Origin: CAIWHR01 sp963809965
GTDB lineage: Bacteria > Pseudomonadota > Gammaproteobacteria > Burkholderiales > Casimicrobiaceae
Assembly (NCBI GenBank): GCA_963809965.1
Contig: CAWELU010000006.1
Span: forward strand, 310,001 to 374,000
Reading direction: 5' to 3'
DNA length: 64,000 nucleotides
Shown here: positions 39,350-48,947 of the stretch, piece by piece
How positions within the stretch are numbered: the stretch's first letter is position 1
How the letters are laid out: every line of letters begins with the position of its first letter
The notes under the pieces: model-generated
The model's input: only the letters and a program-made list of their open reading frames with translations
Database searches by the model: none
Told to the model about the DNA's origin: nothing
Program-made: the position numbers and the translations under genes

Positions 39350-41135
39350 TCACTTCGGTCGCGTGGCCGGTGCCTCGTACCACTTCTCCTTCGGCACGAC
39401 CTTGTTTTCCGCGGGATCGCCGAGGTAGTGCGGCGACATGATCTGCACGCCGTGCTCGTTGAACACGTCCTGGATGTTGGCGTGCAGGTCGGAGAGCACT
39501 TGCGCACGCGGCCTCGGCTCGGTCGGAACCCCCTGGCAGACGAGGCGGTACTCGACGTAGAAATCGGACAGCGCGGTCTGGAACACGTGCGGCGCGGGCT
39601 CGGGAACCACCCCTACGGTGCGGCGCGCCGCCTCGACGAGCATCGCGTGCACCTGCCGCCACGGCACGTCGTAGCCGATCGTGACAGTCGCATCCACCAC
39701 GAACCCTTCGCCCTTGACGACGCGCGAGTAGTTCTTCGTGACCGCCCCGAGGACGAGCGAATTCGGAAGCGTCAGCTCCTCGCCGAGGCCGGTGCGCAGC
39801 CGCGTCGTGAACATGCCCATCTCGACGATCGTGCCTTCATGGTCGGCGATGCGGACGAACTCGCCGGGCCGGTACGTGCGCGTGTACATCAGGATCAAGC
39901 CCGCTGGCCGCCTGGCCGACGATTCCCGATCCGCCGATCGAGATCATCAGTCCGAGCAGCACCGACAGGCCCTTGAACGCTTCGCTGTCGGACCCCGGGA
40001 TGTACGGATAGGCCATCACCAGCGCGAAAATCCAGACGCCGATCGACACCAGGCGTCGGGTCGGCCGCACCGAATCGGCATCGAGCCAGTCGACCTCGAT
40101 ACGCCGTGCCTGGACGCCGTCGAAGAAGTTGTGCAACAAGCCGTTTACGGTATGGGCGATCACGAAGATCACGACAACGATCAGAAGATCGGGGACCGCC
40201 CCCGCCATCCCCGTCAGGATGTCGAGCGACGGTCTCGACGAGGAAACTGTTGAGCTGCTCGCCCCAGGGCCGCGTGAACGGGAAACAGTCCGAGGACGAA
40301 GCCGACCCACTCGTAGGTGACGAGCAGCACGATCGCCCAGAACCCGAGGCGCAGCGAGATGACCGACGACGCGCAGCAAACGATCGCGCCGAACGATTTC
40401 GGTGCCGCCGATCTGCAGGTGTCCCGCCCTGGAGTCTGCGAACTGCAACATCCGCCCGGTGAAGGCGCGTCCGACGACGCGGAGAGCCCATAACACGCAC
40501 AGATAGATGGCCGTCGCCCCTCCCGCCCAGATCGCGGCGTTGGTCATCGACCGCACGTCGCGTGCCTCCCGCGTCTCGGCGATCGCCTGTTCCAACGCGT
40601 GGACGGCGGCCTCGGTAACGTTCGTCAGGGACTCGCCCTCGACCAGCTCGAGGTCATCGTTGGAGATGATGAACGCGAACTTGTCGTCGATCTTGACGAT
40701 GGCGCCGCGAAGCGCCTCCTCGAAGGTAACCTTTCCTTCGCCGCCGAGTTCCAGTATCGAGTTGATGCGGTGGCGTGCGGCTTCCGCGCGCTCGGCGGGT
40801 GGCACACCGATGAAGTCCGACCGGAAAGTGAATATCGGCCGATTGAAGATGACCAGCCGCCCCTCGGGCCGGCGTTCGACGCTACGGATCGACTTTAGCG
40901 CCAAGACGCCCGTCGGAGCAGCTTCGGCCGGCATCGAAGCCGCCCCGGCACGTGAGGATGCCGGCGAGGAGTCGGCACCGGCAGGCGGGGCAATCGCTGG
41001 TCTCGCCTCATCCGCCGCAGTGGCCACTCCTGCGAGCGAGGCCAGCGCTACGAGCGCGACCGCCAAACAGTAGTGTGCAAGGCGCGTCGCGCGCGCGTCG
41101 CGCGCGTGTTGCGCGCTGGCCCGAATCGAGCTCAT
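39350..41135 (-). CDS. MscS-family mechanosensitive channel, about four frame breaks
   Basis: Large (about 595 residue) channel. A signal peptide (CLAVALVALASLAGVATAAD) and a periplasmic domain precede several membrane helices and the MscS core: pore helix GLMISIGGSGIVGQAASGL, then the beta domain RTYRPGEFVRIADHEGTIVE, TTRLRTGLGEELTLPNSLV and a C-terminal region with YEVRL-like VEYRLVCQG. Frame breaks near 40360, 40275, 40230 and 39900; the pieces VISLRLGFWAIVLLVTYEW, FTRPWGEQLNSFLVETV and SLDILTGMAGAVPD join into one protein. Protects against osmotic downshock by family. The exact break positions are approximate. Confidence 0.82.
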
Positions 41136-41234
41136 GCCTTCGTCAGCCGGACACGGACGGGCCTGCGGACCTGCCTCACCGCAGAGGGTGCGGCGCACGC
41201 CGGGCGGGCAATCTGCGGCGCCGACCGCGGGAGG

Positions 41235-41552
41235 TCACACCGGCTGCTTCGCGAAGACCTGTTGCAGCTCGCCCGACTCGTACATCTCGCGCATGATGTC
41301 GCAGCCGCCGACGAACTCGCCATTGACGTAGAGCTGCGGAACGGTCGGCCAGCTCGAGTAGTCCTTGATGCCCTGGCGGATCTCCGGATCCTGCAGCACG
41401 TCGACGGCGAGATAGTCCTGCACGCCGCAGCGCTTGAGGATCTCGACTGCCGTCGCCGAAAACCCGCACTGCGGGAATTTCGGCTCGCCTTTCATGTACA
41501 GCACTACACGGTTCGTCGTGACCTGGTTGCGGATCTTGTCCTGGATGCTCAT
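41235..41552 (-). CDS. grxD: Monothiol glutaredoxin (Grx4/GrxD)
   Basis: 105 residues. Single-cysteine active site CGFS in KFPQCGFSATAVEIL, and the glutathione-binding segments WPTVPQLYVNGEFVGGCDI. Monothiol glutaredoxins of this class assemble as dimers around a [2Fe-2S] cluster and carry or sense iron-sulfur clusters. Lies between the MscS gene and the ABC importer on the same strand. Confidence 0.95.
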   Translation of the reverse strand: MSIQDKIRNQVTTNRVVLYMKGEPKFPQCGFSATAVEILKRCGVQDYLAVDVLQDPEIRQGIKDYSSWPTVPQLYVNGEFVGGCDIMREMYESGELQQVFAKQPV

Positions 41553-41611
41553 GGGGTTCGCTCCGTGGCGCGTGAGGCGGCAATTCTACCGCATCGCTTC
41601 GCCGCGGGCGC

Positions 41612-42499
41612 CTACTCCTTGACCGCTCCGGTGAGGCCGGACACGTAGTACTCGACGAAGAACGAGTAGAGGACAGCGACCGGCAGCGAGCCGAGCAGTG
41701 CCCCGGCCATCAGCGACCCCCAGTGGTAGACGTCGCCCTCCACCAGCTCGGTCACGACAGCCACCGGCACCGTCTTCACCTCGGAGGACGAGATGAACGT
41801 CAGCGCGTAGATGAACTCGTTCCACGACAGCGTGAAGGCGAAGATCCCGGCCGAGATGAGCCCGGGCACCGCCAGCGGCAGGATGATCTTCACCAGGATC
41901 TGCAGCCGGGTGGCGCCGTCGATCAGCGCGCACTCCTCGAGCTCGAACGGGATCGACTTGAAATAGCCCATCAGCAGCCAGGTGCAGAACGGAATGAGGA
42001 ACGTCGGATAGGTGAGGATCAACGCGAGCCGCGTGTCGAAGAGCTGAAGCTTGTAGATGATCGCCGCCAGGGGAATGAACAGGATCGACGGCGGCACGAG
42101 ATACGCGAGAAAGATGCTCATGCCGACATAGCGCGACCCCTTGAAACGCAGGCGCTCGATCGCGTAGGCGGCAAGCACGCTCGCGAACAGCGACAGAAAC
42201 GTCGCGACCACGGAGATGAGGATCGTGTTCCAGAGCCAGTCCGGATAGGCGGTGTCGAACAGCAGCTTCTTCACGTGGGCGAGCGTCGGGTTCTTCACCC
42301 AGAACGGATTGCCCTCGCGGGAGAGCAGCTCCTCGTTCGGCTTGAAGGTGGTGATGACCATCCAGTAGAACGGGAACAGCAGCACGATCAGGAAGGCGCC
42401 GAGCGGCACGTACACGGTGACGATCCGGCGCGGGAGAGAGACGAGATAGCCCATCCCCTGCGAGTCGACGGTGTCGGGAACGGCGTTCGCGCTGCTCAC
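41612..42499 (-). CDS. Carbohydrate ABC transporter permease (MalG type)
   Basis: 295 residues with six membrane helices and the cytoplasmic EAA loop EECALIDGATRLQILVKIIL that contacts the ATPase. GTG start at 42499 overlaps the stop of the upstream permease (GTGA), so the two are coupled; an ATG 45 bases further in (MGYLVSLPRR) is possible. Second permease of a sugar/polyol importer; final gene of the cluster 47.1-41.6 kb. Confidence 0.9.
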   Translation of the reverse strand: MSSANAVPDTVDSQGMGYLVSLPRRIVTVYVPLGAFLIVLLFPFYWMVITTFKPNEELLSREGNPFWVKNPTLAHVKKLLFDTAYPDWLWNTILISVVATFLSLFASVLAAYAIERLRFKGSRYVGMSIFLAYLVPPSILFIPLAAIIYKLQLFDTRLALILTYPTFLIPFCTWLLMGYFKSIPFELEECALIDGATRLQILVKIILPLAVPGLISAGIFAFTLSWNEFIYALTFISSSEVKTVPVAVVTELVEGDVYHWGSLMAGALLGSLPVAVLYSFFVEYYVSGLTGAVKE

Positions 42500-43416
42500 T
42501 TGTCGTCTCCTCCCTGCTGCCATGCACGCCGCTGCAGGCCGTAGTACGAGACCAGGATCGCCGCGAGCAGGAACGGCACCATCGCCGTGGCGATGGCCGC
42601 ACCCTCGCCCAGGCTGCCGCCGGGGATCGCCCGCTGGAACGACAGCGTCGCCATCAGGTGCGTGGCGTTGAGCGGGCCGCCCCGCGTCAGCACGTAGATC
42701 AGCTGGAAATCGGTGAACGTGAACAGCACCGAGAACGTCATGACCACCGCGATGATCGGCGTTAGCAGCGGCAGCGTCACGTGGCGGAATTGCTGCCAGT
42801 CCGATGCGCCGTCCAGGCTCGCCGCTTCGTAGTACGACGGCGAAATCGTCTGCAGGCCGGCGAGCAGGCAGATCGCCACGAACGGGACCCCGCGCCAGAT
42901 GTTGGCGGCGATCGTCGAGAACCGGGCAAGCCATGGCTCGCCGAGAAAATCGATGTACCGGTCGATGACGCCCAGCTTCACCAGCGACCAGCTGATGATC
43001 GAGAACTGCGAATCGTAGATCCACCAGAACGCGATCGCGGAAAGCGCGGTGGGCACGATGAAGGGCAACAGCACGATCGCGCGGAGAAACGATTTGAACG
43101 GCAGGTGCTTGTTCAGCAGCAGCGCGAGCCACAGGCCCAGCGCGAACTTGATGACGCTTGCGACAACCGTGTAGAAGAGCGTGTTGAACAGCGCGAGCCG
43201 GGTCACCTCGTCGCCCCAGAGAAACTCGAAGTTCTCGAGGCCGATCCAGACGCCGCTGCGCCCGATCTTGGTGTCGGTGAATCCGAGCCAGGTGCCGAGC
43301 CCCAGCGGGTAGGTCAGGAACAGCAGCAGCAGCACCGCTGCGGGCAGCATGAAAACGAGCCCGAGCAAGTGCCGGTTGTCGAGCACGCGGGAAAGCACGG
43401 TGTGCCGTGATGCCAT
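42496..43416 (-). CDS. Carbohydrate ABC transporter permease (MalF/UgpA type)
   Basis: 306 residues, six membrane helices, no large periplasmic insert. EAA loop YYEAASLDGASDWQQFRHVTLP. The first helix (LLGLVFMLPAAVLLLLFLTYP) follows a short cytoplasmic N-terminus. Forms the heterodimeric channel with the next gene. A 214-base gap separates it from the substrate-binding protein gene; that gap contains complementary pieces (GAAGCCCC / GGGGCTTTCC) which may form an attenuating hairpin, a common arrangement after a highly expressed binding protein, but this is inference. Confidence 0.9.
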   Translation of the reverse strand: MASRHTVLSRVLDNRHLLGLVFMLPAAVLLLLFLTYPLGLGTWLGFTDTKIGRSGVWIGLENFEFLWGDEVTRLALFNTLFYTVVASVIKFALGLWLALLLNKHLPFKSFLRAIVLLPFIVPTALSAIAFWWIYDSQFSIISWSLVKLGVIDRYIDFLGEPWLARFSTIAANIWRGVPFVAICLLAGLQTISPSYYEAASLDGASDWQQFRHVTLPLLTPIIAVVMTFSVLFTFTDFQLIYVLTRGGPLNATHLMATLSFQRAIPGGSLGEGAAIATAMVPFLLAAILVSYYGLQRRAWQQGGDDK

Positions 43417-43630
43417 CGAACGCCGAGGCTCGTCTTGGGGTCAGGCGCGTTTCAGCGCGCGATGAATGTTGTAGGAGATCCGGTCACCGGGAGCGCCGGC
43501 ACGGCGCGGATCGAGCGCCGTCGCTTGGCGGCACTCGATCCATCACGCAGCGCAACGCTCGCGTCGTCCGGGATGGGAGTCGACCTGGGGCTTTCCCGGG
43601 GCAAGCACAGGAAGCCCCACGCCTGGCTCC

Positions 43631-44953
43631 TCACACCTTGTAATAGCGTTCCGCGCGCTTCTGCGCCCGTTCCGCCGCCTCCTTCGGCGTCTTCGATCCG
43701 GACGCCGCCTCGGCGATCATGTTGACGACGATGAAGTCCGACAGCGCGCCCGCCGACGCGTAGCCCATCTTCCCGGCGTAGCCCGACGGCACCATGTTCA
43801 CCATCGAATTGCGGTACGGCGTGTGCTTCGGATCCGACGGTCCAGATCGGATTCTTCTCGTAGTACTTGAGCGCCGGCGTCGACGTAGCCGATCGCCGCC
43901 TGCACCCACGGGTCGATCTGCTCGGCTTCCATCATGAAGCGCAGGAATTCCTTCGCCGCCTTCGGGTACTTGGTGTACTTGAAGATCATCTGGTTGAAGA
44001 ACAGCTGAAACTCGGTCGGCCTGCCCACCGGGCCGATCGGCATGTTGGCGTGGTTGATGTCCGCCGCCATTTCCTTGACCTTCGGATCGGTCGCGTTCTT
44101 CGCGGCGTAGTAGACCGAGATGCCGTTGTTGGTGAGCGAGATCTGGCCGTCGAGGAACGCCTTGTTGTTGTTCGGGTCGAGCCACGACAGCGTTCCGGGC
44201 ACGAACGTCCCGTAGAGCTCCTTCGCGTACTCGAGCGCCTTGATCGTCTCCGGGCTGTCGATCACGACCTTGTTGTCCTTGTCGACGAGCTTGCCGCCGA
44301 AGGCCCACAACAGCCAGTAGCACCAGGTGTTGCCGTCGCCGGTCGCGTTGCCGAGCGCGAATCCCGGCGGCGTGCCCTTGTCCTTGAGCGCCTTGCACAG
44401 CTTGAGGAAGCCGTCGGTGTCCTTCGGGAACGCTGTCGAAGCCCGCCGCCTTCATGTGGCTCTCGCGGTACACCATGCAAACGCCCGCCACGCCGAGCGG
44501 GACGCCGATCCACTTCTTGCCATCGGGCCGCAGGTAGGGGTCGCACACCGGATACCAGCCGCCGTACTTCGCGCCGAGGTACGTGCAGACGTCGGTGACG
44601 TCGAGCAGCTTTTCCGGATAGAGGTTGGCGTCGTCGTTGGTCGACAGGATGATGTCCGGGCCGGCGCCGGTGTTCGCGGCGACCGCCGCCTTGGGCCGCA
44701 CGTCCTCCCAGCCTTCGGCGTCGACGCGCACCTCGACGCCGTACTTGTCGCTGAATTTCTTGACGTTGGCCAGGTACTGGTCCTCGTCGCCCTGCACGAA
44801 GCGCTTCCAGCGCAGCACCCGCAGCTTCGCGCCCTTTTCCGGCGTATTGCTCCACTGCGCGTTCGCATCCTTGATCCAGATGAAGGGGGCGGCGGCACCG
44901 GCGGCAAGACCGGCGGACGTCTTCAGGAAATCGCGACGCTTGAACTTGCTCAT
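43631..44953 (-). CDS. ABC transporter substrate-binding protein, two frame breaks
   Basis: Family 1 (sugar/polyol) extracellular binding protein, about 440 residues. Twin-arginine leader KFKRRDFLKTSAGLAAGAA. Mature part: DEDQYLANVKKFSDKYGVEV, TGAGPDIILSTNDDA, later ISLTNNGISVYYAAKN and EFLRFMMEAEQIDPWVQAAI. One change near 44437 and a compensating one near 43850 keep the total in frame, so the central third reads in a different frame. The C-terminus ends EAAERAQKRAERYYKV. Substrate unknown; co-located D-2-hydroxyacid dehydrogenase and Tat signal are clues only. Confidence 0.85.
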   Translation of the reverse strand: MSKFKRRDFLKTSAGLAAGAAAPFIWIKDANAQWSNTPEKGAKLRVLRWKRFVQGDEDQYLANVKKFSDKYGVEVRVDAEGWEDVRPKAAVAANTGAGPDIILSTNDDANLYPEKLLDVTDVCTYLGAKYGGWYPVCDPYLRPDGKKWIGVPLGVAGVCMVYRESHMKAAGFDSVPEGHRRLPQAVQGAQGQGHAAGIRARQRDRRRQHLVLLAVVGLRRQARRQGQQGRDRQPGDDQGARVREGALRDVRARNAVVARPEQQQGVPRRPDLAHQQRHLGLLRREERDRSEGQGNGGGHQPRQHADRPGGQADRVSAVLQPDDLQVHQVPEGGEGIPALHDGSRADRPVGAGGDRLRRRRRSSTTRRIRSGPSDPKHTPYRNSMVNMVPSGYAGKMGYASAGALSDFIVVNMIAEAASGSKTPKEAAERAQKRAERYYKV

Positions 44954-45005
44954 GCATTCCTCCTTTGTGGTGGTGGATTTCGAGTCGGATGCGCTCGCTC
45001 GAATT

Positions 45006-46078
45006 TCAGGCGACGAGGCGCTGACCGCTCGCCGCGTCGAACAAATGCGCCCGATCGAGATCGGGCGTCAGATGGATCCGGTCGCCGGCGCGACATTCGG
45101 TACGGTCGCGCAGCGTCGCCGTCATTTCGCGGCCGTCGAACCGGCAGTAGAGCTGCGTGTCGGCGCCGGTGGGCTCGACGACGACGATCTCGACCGGCAA
45201 GCCCGCCGGCGCAAGCGCGCAATGCTCGGGCCGGATGCCGTAGAGCACTCCCTGTCCGTCCGCCGCCCGCGCGCCGCGGGGCAGCGGCAACGTTACGCCA
45301 TCGCCGAACTCGACGTGGGCGGCGTCCGTGGCGACACGCGCGGTGCCCGGAATCATGTTCATGGCCGGCGAGCCGATGAAGCCGGCGACGAACGTGTTCG
45401 CCGGACGGTCGTAGAGCGTCAAGCGGATCGCCGGTCTGCTCGACCACGCCGTCGCGCATCACGACGATCTTGTCGGCCATCGTCATCGCCTCGATCTGGT
45501 CGTGCGTCACGTAGATCGACGTCGTCTTGAGCCGCTGGTGCAGCTCCTTGATCTCCGTGCGCATCTGCACACGGAGCTTGGCGTCGAGGTTCGACAGCGG
45601 CTCGTCGAACAGGAAGACCTGCGGATCGCGGACGATGGCGCGCCCCATCGCCACGCGCTGCCGCTGGCCGCCGGAGAGCTGGCGCGGATAGCGGTCGAGA
45701 TAGGGCGCGAGGCCCAGGATGTCGGCGGCTTTCCTGACGCGCGCCTCGATCTCGGTCTTCGGCTGCTTCGCGAGCATCAGCGCGAACGACATGTTGTCGC
45801 GCACCGTCATGTGCGGGTAGAGCGCGTAGTTCTGGAACACCATCGCGATGTCGCGCTCCTTCGGCGGCACGCGGTTGACGACGGTGGCGCCGATCGCGAT
45901 CTCGCCCTCGGAGATCTCCTCCAGTCCGGCGATCATCCGCAGCAGCGTCGACTTGCCGCAGCCCGGACGGGCCGACCAGCACGCAGAATTCGCCGTCGGC
46001 GATCGCGATGTCGACGCCGCGGATCACGTGCGTGGATCCGAAGTGCTTGTGGACCGAACGAATCGCGACGCCTGCCAT
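45006..46078 (-). CDS. Sugar ABC transporter ATP-binding protein (UgpC/MalK type), two frame breaks
   Basis: ATPase for the adjacent permeases. Walker A is disrupted: VLVGPSG reads in the first frame, then LRMIAGLEEISEGEI in the second; removing one G near 45965 restores GPSGCGKSTLLRMIAGLEE. Q-loop FQNYALYPHM, signature LSGGQRQRVAMGRAI, Walker B FLFDEPLSNLDAKL and H-loop TSIYVTHDQIEAM are intact. A second extra base near 45425 separates the MalK-type regulatory OB domain (YDRPANTFVAGFIGSPAMN, GIRPEHCALA). Restored length 356 residues. Confidence 0.88.
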
Positions 46079-46168
46079 GGTCGTTCGGTCAGCGATGGCG
46101 CGACGCGCTGCGGTAACTGGGCGGAGCGCGGTGATCGGCGTCCGGCCCGAGCACAGCTCGCGGCGTGC

Positions 46169-47153
46169 TCACGCTGTCACTCCCTGCGGCCGGCGGGTGC
46201 CGGCGGCGACCACGTAGTCCGGCCGGCCGGTGGCGAGCCAGGTGACGATGTTCTGCGCCGCCTTGCGCCGCAATTCGCGCTCCGCCTCGACCGAGAAGAA
46301 CGCGGCGTGCGGGGTCAGGATCACGCGCGGATGACCGAGAAGCGCCGAGTCGGCCGGCATGGGTTCCTCGGGCAGCACGTCGAGCCCCAGGCCCGCCAGC
46401 GTTCCGCTTTCGAGCGCCGCCAGCGCGGCATCGACATCCACGACGGCCCCGCGCGCGGTGTTGACGAGGAAGATGCCCTGCTTTCGCGGACCGGAGCACC
46501 GTCGCGCCGATCATGCCCCGAGTCTCGGCGGTGAGCGGCACGTGCAGCGAGACGACGTCGCTCGCGCCGAATACCTCGGACAGGTCGCCGCGCTCGACGT
46601 AAGCCGGAAAATCGCCGTCGATGAGGTAGGGATCGCAGGCGATGACGCGGTGGAACACGTTGCGGCCGACGTGCGCCATCCGCTTGCCGATACGGCCCAG
46701 CCCCACGATGCCGAGCGTCATGTTGCTCGCGCGGCGCAGCGGTCCCGACGAGAGGTAGTGCCACTTGCCGGCGTGGATGTCGCGGTGGTAGGCGACGATG
46801 TTGCGCATCAGCGCGAGGGCGAGCGCAAGCGCATGCGTCGCGACCTCGCCGACGCCGTAGTCCGGCGAATTGGCGACCCAGACGCCGTGCCTCGCGCAGG
46901 CCTCGGTGTCGACGGTATCGAAGCCGGCGCCGATGCGGCTGACGATGCCCGACGTTCGGCAAGTGCGGCAACGACGCGCTCGGTGATCGGTGCGTACTGC
47001 AGCAGGATGCCGTCGCAGTCGCGCGCGGCGTCGATGACCGCCGTTCTCGGTCTTTGCCTGCGCGACCACGAGGTCGACGCCGGCGGCGGCGAAGAGCGCG
47101 CGCTCGAGCTCGACGTCCGGAAAATCGTGGTCGGCGAACAGGATCCTGGGCAT
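46169..47153 (-). CDS. D-2-hydroxyacid dehydrogenase (phosphoglycerate dehydrogenase-like), three frame breaks
   Basis: NAD(P)-dependent 2-ketoacid/2-hydroxyacid oxidoreductase, about 327 residues from ATG 47153. Nucleotide motif TLGIVGLGRIGKRMAHVGR, catalytic Arg in NTARGAVVD, Glu near PEEPMP and His in TPHAAFF. Two compensating changes (near 47045 and 46955) garble about 25 residues of the N-terminal domain, whose correct reading DCDGILLQYAPITERVVAAL exists in another frame; a third change lies near 46487. Upstream of the ABC transporter on the same strand, so it may oxidise the imported compound. Precise substrate unknown. Confidence 0.83.
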
Positions 47154-47325
47154 GGTCGGGTCGGGGACGAGCCGGACGCAATCGGGGGCCGGCAGCTGCG
47201 CAGCTCCTCGTCGGACGCTTCGGGGTTCGCAGCGCCTCAGTCCGATCGGGGCGAACGGTACGTCGTGGGCGCCCATTGGTCAAGTGGCCTGACCGATTTG
47301 CATGCAAGCCCGCTACGTGCGCCGC

Positions 47326-47331
47326 TATAAT
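47326..47331 (+). promoter_or_regulatory. TATAAT -10 box for the metE-like gene
   Basis: Perfect TATAAT 51 bases ahead of the ATG, in the divergent gap with the dehydrogenase gene. TTGCAT at 47298-47303 is too far away (22-base spacer) to be a clear -35. Confidence 0.4.
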
Positions 47332-47381
47332 CCTGCGTCCTTTCGCCTGCCCCGCCGACCGCTGCCGCGCCTCCCGCCCAA

Positions 47382-48590
47382 ATGAACCGACTATTGCAGA
47401 CGACGATCGCCGGCAGTCTGCCCAAGCCGTCGTGGCTCGCAGCGCCGAACGTGCTGTGGGCCCCATGGCGGCTCGAAGGCGCCGCGCTTGCCGAAGGCAT
47501 GCGCGACGCCGTGCGCCTCGTGCTGCGCGACCAGGAAGCGGCGGACATCGACATCGTCACCGACGGCGAGCAGACGCGCCGCCATTTCGTGACGTCGTTC
47601 ATCGAAGGGCTGGACGGCGTCGATTTCGAGCACCGGAAGACCGTCCGGATCCGCAACCGATACGACGCCGACGTCCCGGTGGTCGTCGGCCCGGTCGCGC
47701 GCCGCCACCCGGTGTTCGTCGACGATGCGCGCCTTCCTGCGCCAGGCGACGGATCGCCGGACGAAGTTCACGCTGCCCGGCCCGATGACGATGGTCGACA
47801 CGCTCTACGACGCGCACTACGGGAGCCGCGAAAAGCTCGCCTGGGCGTTCGCCGAAATCCTCAACGACGAGGCGCGCGCGATCGCTGCGGCGGGCATCGA
47901 CGTCATCCAGTTCGACGAACCGGCGTTCAACGTCTACTTCGACGAGGTTCGCGACTGGGGCGTTGCCGCGCTCGAGCGCGCAGCAGCGGGGCTCCGCTGC
48001 GCCACGGCCGTCCACATCTGCTACGGCTACGGCATCAAGGCGAACGTCGAGTGGAAGAAGACCCTGGGCTCGGAGTGGCGGCAATACGAGCGGATCTTTC
48101 CGCTGCTGGCACGCTCCGCGATCGGGCAGGTTTCGCTCGAATGCGCCAACTCGCGGGTGCCGATCGAGTTGCTCGGACTGCTGGCCGGGCAAGGACGTGC
48201 TGGTCGGGGCGATCGACGTCGCGACCGACCGGGTCGAGACGCCGGAAGAGGTCGCCGCGACGTTGCGGGCGGCGCTCGGCCACGTGCCCGCCGGAGCGCC
48301 TTTACCCGTGCACCAACTGCGGCATGGTTCCGCTCGAACGCGACGTCGCGCGCAGCAAGCTTCGCTCGCTAGGCGCCGGCGCCGCGCTCGTCCGGGCCGA
48401 GCTTGTCCGGCTGAGCCCCGAAAAAAGCGCTGGCGCGGCGCCCTGGATCCCTGTATCCTTTCCAAAGTGTTTTAGTTTCAAGGCAGTAAGTACGACCTGT
48501 TCGACCGCTTTGCGCTCGTTCTACCGCCGTTCTTTCCTTGAGATCGAAACATTGGCCGGGATTCGTCCCGATATCTTTATTTGTTCTTGA
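47382..48590 (+). CDS. Cobalamin-independent methionine synthase II (MetE C-terminal-like) family protein, three or more frame breaks
   Basis: Stand-alone UROD/MetE-C barrel of about 340 residues. N-terminus TIAGSLPKPSWLAAPNVLW, then DGEQTRRHFVTSFIEGL, MTMVDTLYDAHYG, QFDEPAFNVYFDEV, CYGYGIKANVEWKK and the zinc-ligand Cys segment PCTNCGMVPL. Changes near 47715, 48187 and 48300 break the frame. In the last frame the first stop is at 48588-48590, but family length suggests the real end is near 48414 (a TGA one base out of frame there), so the last 58 residues are doubtful. Such short proteins act as methyltransferases in methionine or C1 metabolism; the methyl donor is unknown. Confidence 0.8.
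   Translation: MNRLLQTTIAGSLPKPSWLAAPNVLWAPWRLEGAALAEGMRDAVRLVLRDQEAADIDIVTDGEQTRRHFVTSFIEGLDGVDFEHRKTVRIRNRYDADVPVVVGPVARRHPVFVDDARLPAPGDGSPDEVHAARPDDDGRHALRRALREPRKARLGVRRNPQRRGARDRCGGHRRHPVRRTGVQRLLRRGSRLGRCRARARSSGAPLRHGRPHLLRLRHQGERRVEEDPGLGVAAIRADLSAAGTLRDRAGFARMRQLAGADRVARTAGRARTCWSGRSTSRPTGSRRRKRSPRRCGRRSATCPPERLYPCTNCGMVPLERDVARSKLRSLGAGAALVRAELVRLSPEKSAGAAPWIPVSFPKCFSFKAVSTTCSTALRSFYRRSFLEIETLAGIRPDIFICS
48557..48570 (+). promoter_or_regulatory. cspA leader hairpin with TTCG loop
   Basis: CGGGA-TTCG-TCCCG, a 5-bp perfect stem with a stable tetraloop, 32 bases before the cspA ATG and just ahead of a TGAGGA ribosome site. May be part of a temperature-responsive leader. Confidence 0.35.
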
Positions 48591-48602
48591 GGAAATTGCG
48601 AA

Positions 48603-48806
48603 ATGGCAACTGGAACTGTGAAGTGGTTCAACGACGCGAAGGGCTTCGGCTTCATCACTCCCGATGGCGGCGGTGAGGATCTGTTCGCGCATTTCTCGGC
48701 GATCAACATGCCGGGATTCAAGACGTTGAAGGAAGGCCAGAAGGTCTCGTTCGAAGTGACGACGGGTCCGAAGGGCAAGCAGGCGAGCAACATCCAGATG
48801 GCGTAA
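48603..48806 (+). CDS. cspA: Cold-shock domain protein
   Basis: 67 residues, one OB fold. RNP1 KGFGFITP and RNP2 DLFAHFSAI are intact, and the protein begins MATGTVKWFNDAKGFGF, the usual betaproteobacterial form. Binds single-stranded RNA/DNA and unwinds mRNA structure. Well-placed TGAGGA ribosome site; its leader has a hairpin and it ends at a strong terminator, so it is probably monocistronic. Whether it is cold-inducible or constitutive cannot be told. Confidence 0.96.
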   Translation: MATGTVKWFNDAKGFGFITPDGGGEDLFAHFSAINMPGFKTLKEGQKVSFEVTTGPKGKQASNIQMA

Positions 48807-48833
48807 TTCCGCAACCGCGGAATACCGCTGTCG

Positions 48834-48863
48834 AAAAAAGCCGGGCGCAATGCCCGGCTTTTT
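48834..48863 (+). terminator. Rho-independent terminator after cspA
   Basis: GCCGGGC-GCAAT-GCCCGGC followed by TTTTT, 27 bases past the cspA stop. A-run on the left side means it could also serve the convergent maeB transcript. Confidence 0.88.
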
Positions 48864-48947
48864 GTTGGTCCGGCATCGCATCGCGCGCCGGGAAAAGGCG
48901 CGCGATCATGACCAAGGGACCTGCTCGGTGGATGTCCCCGCCGCGGT

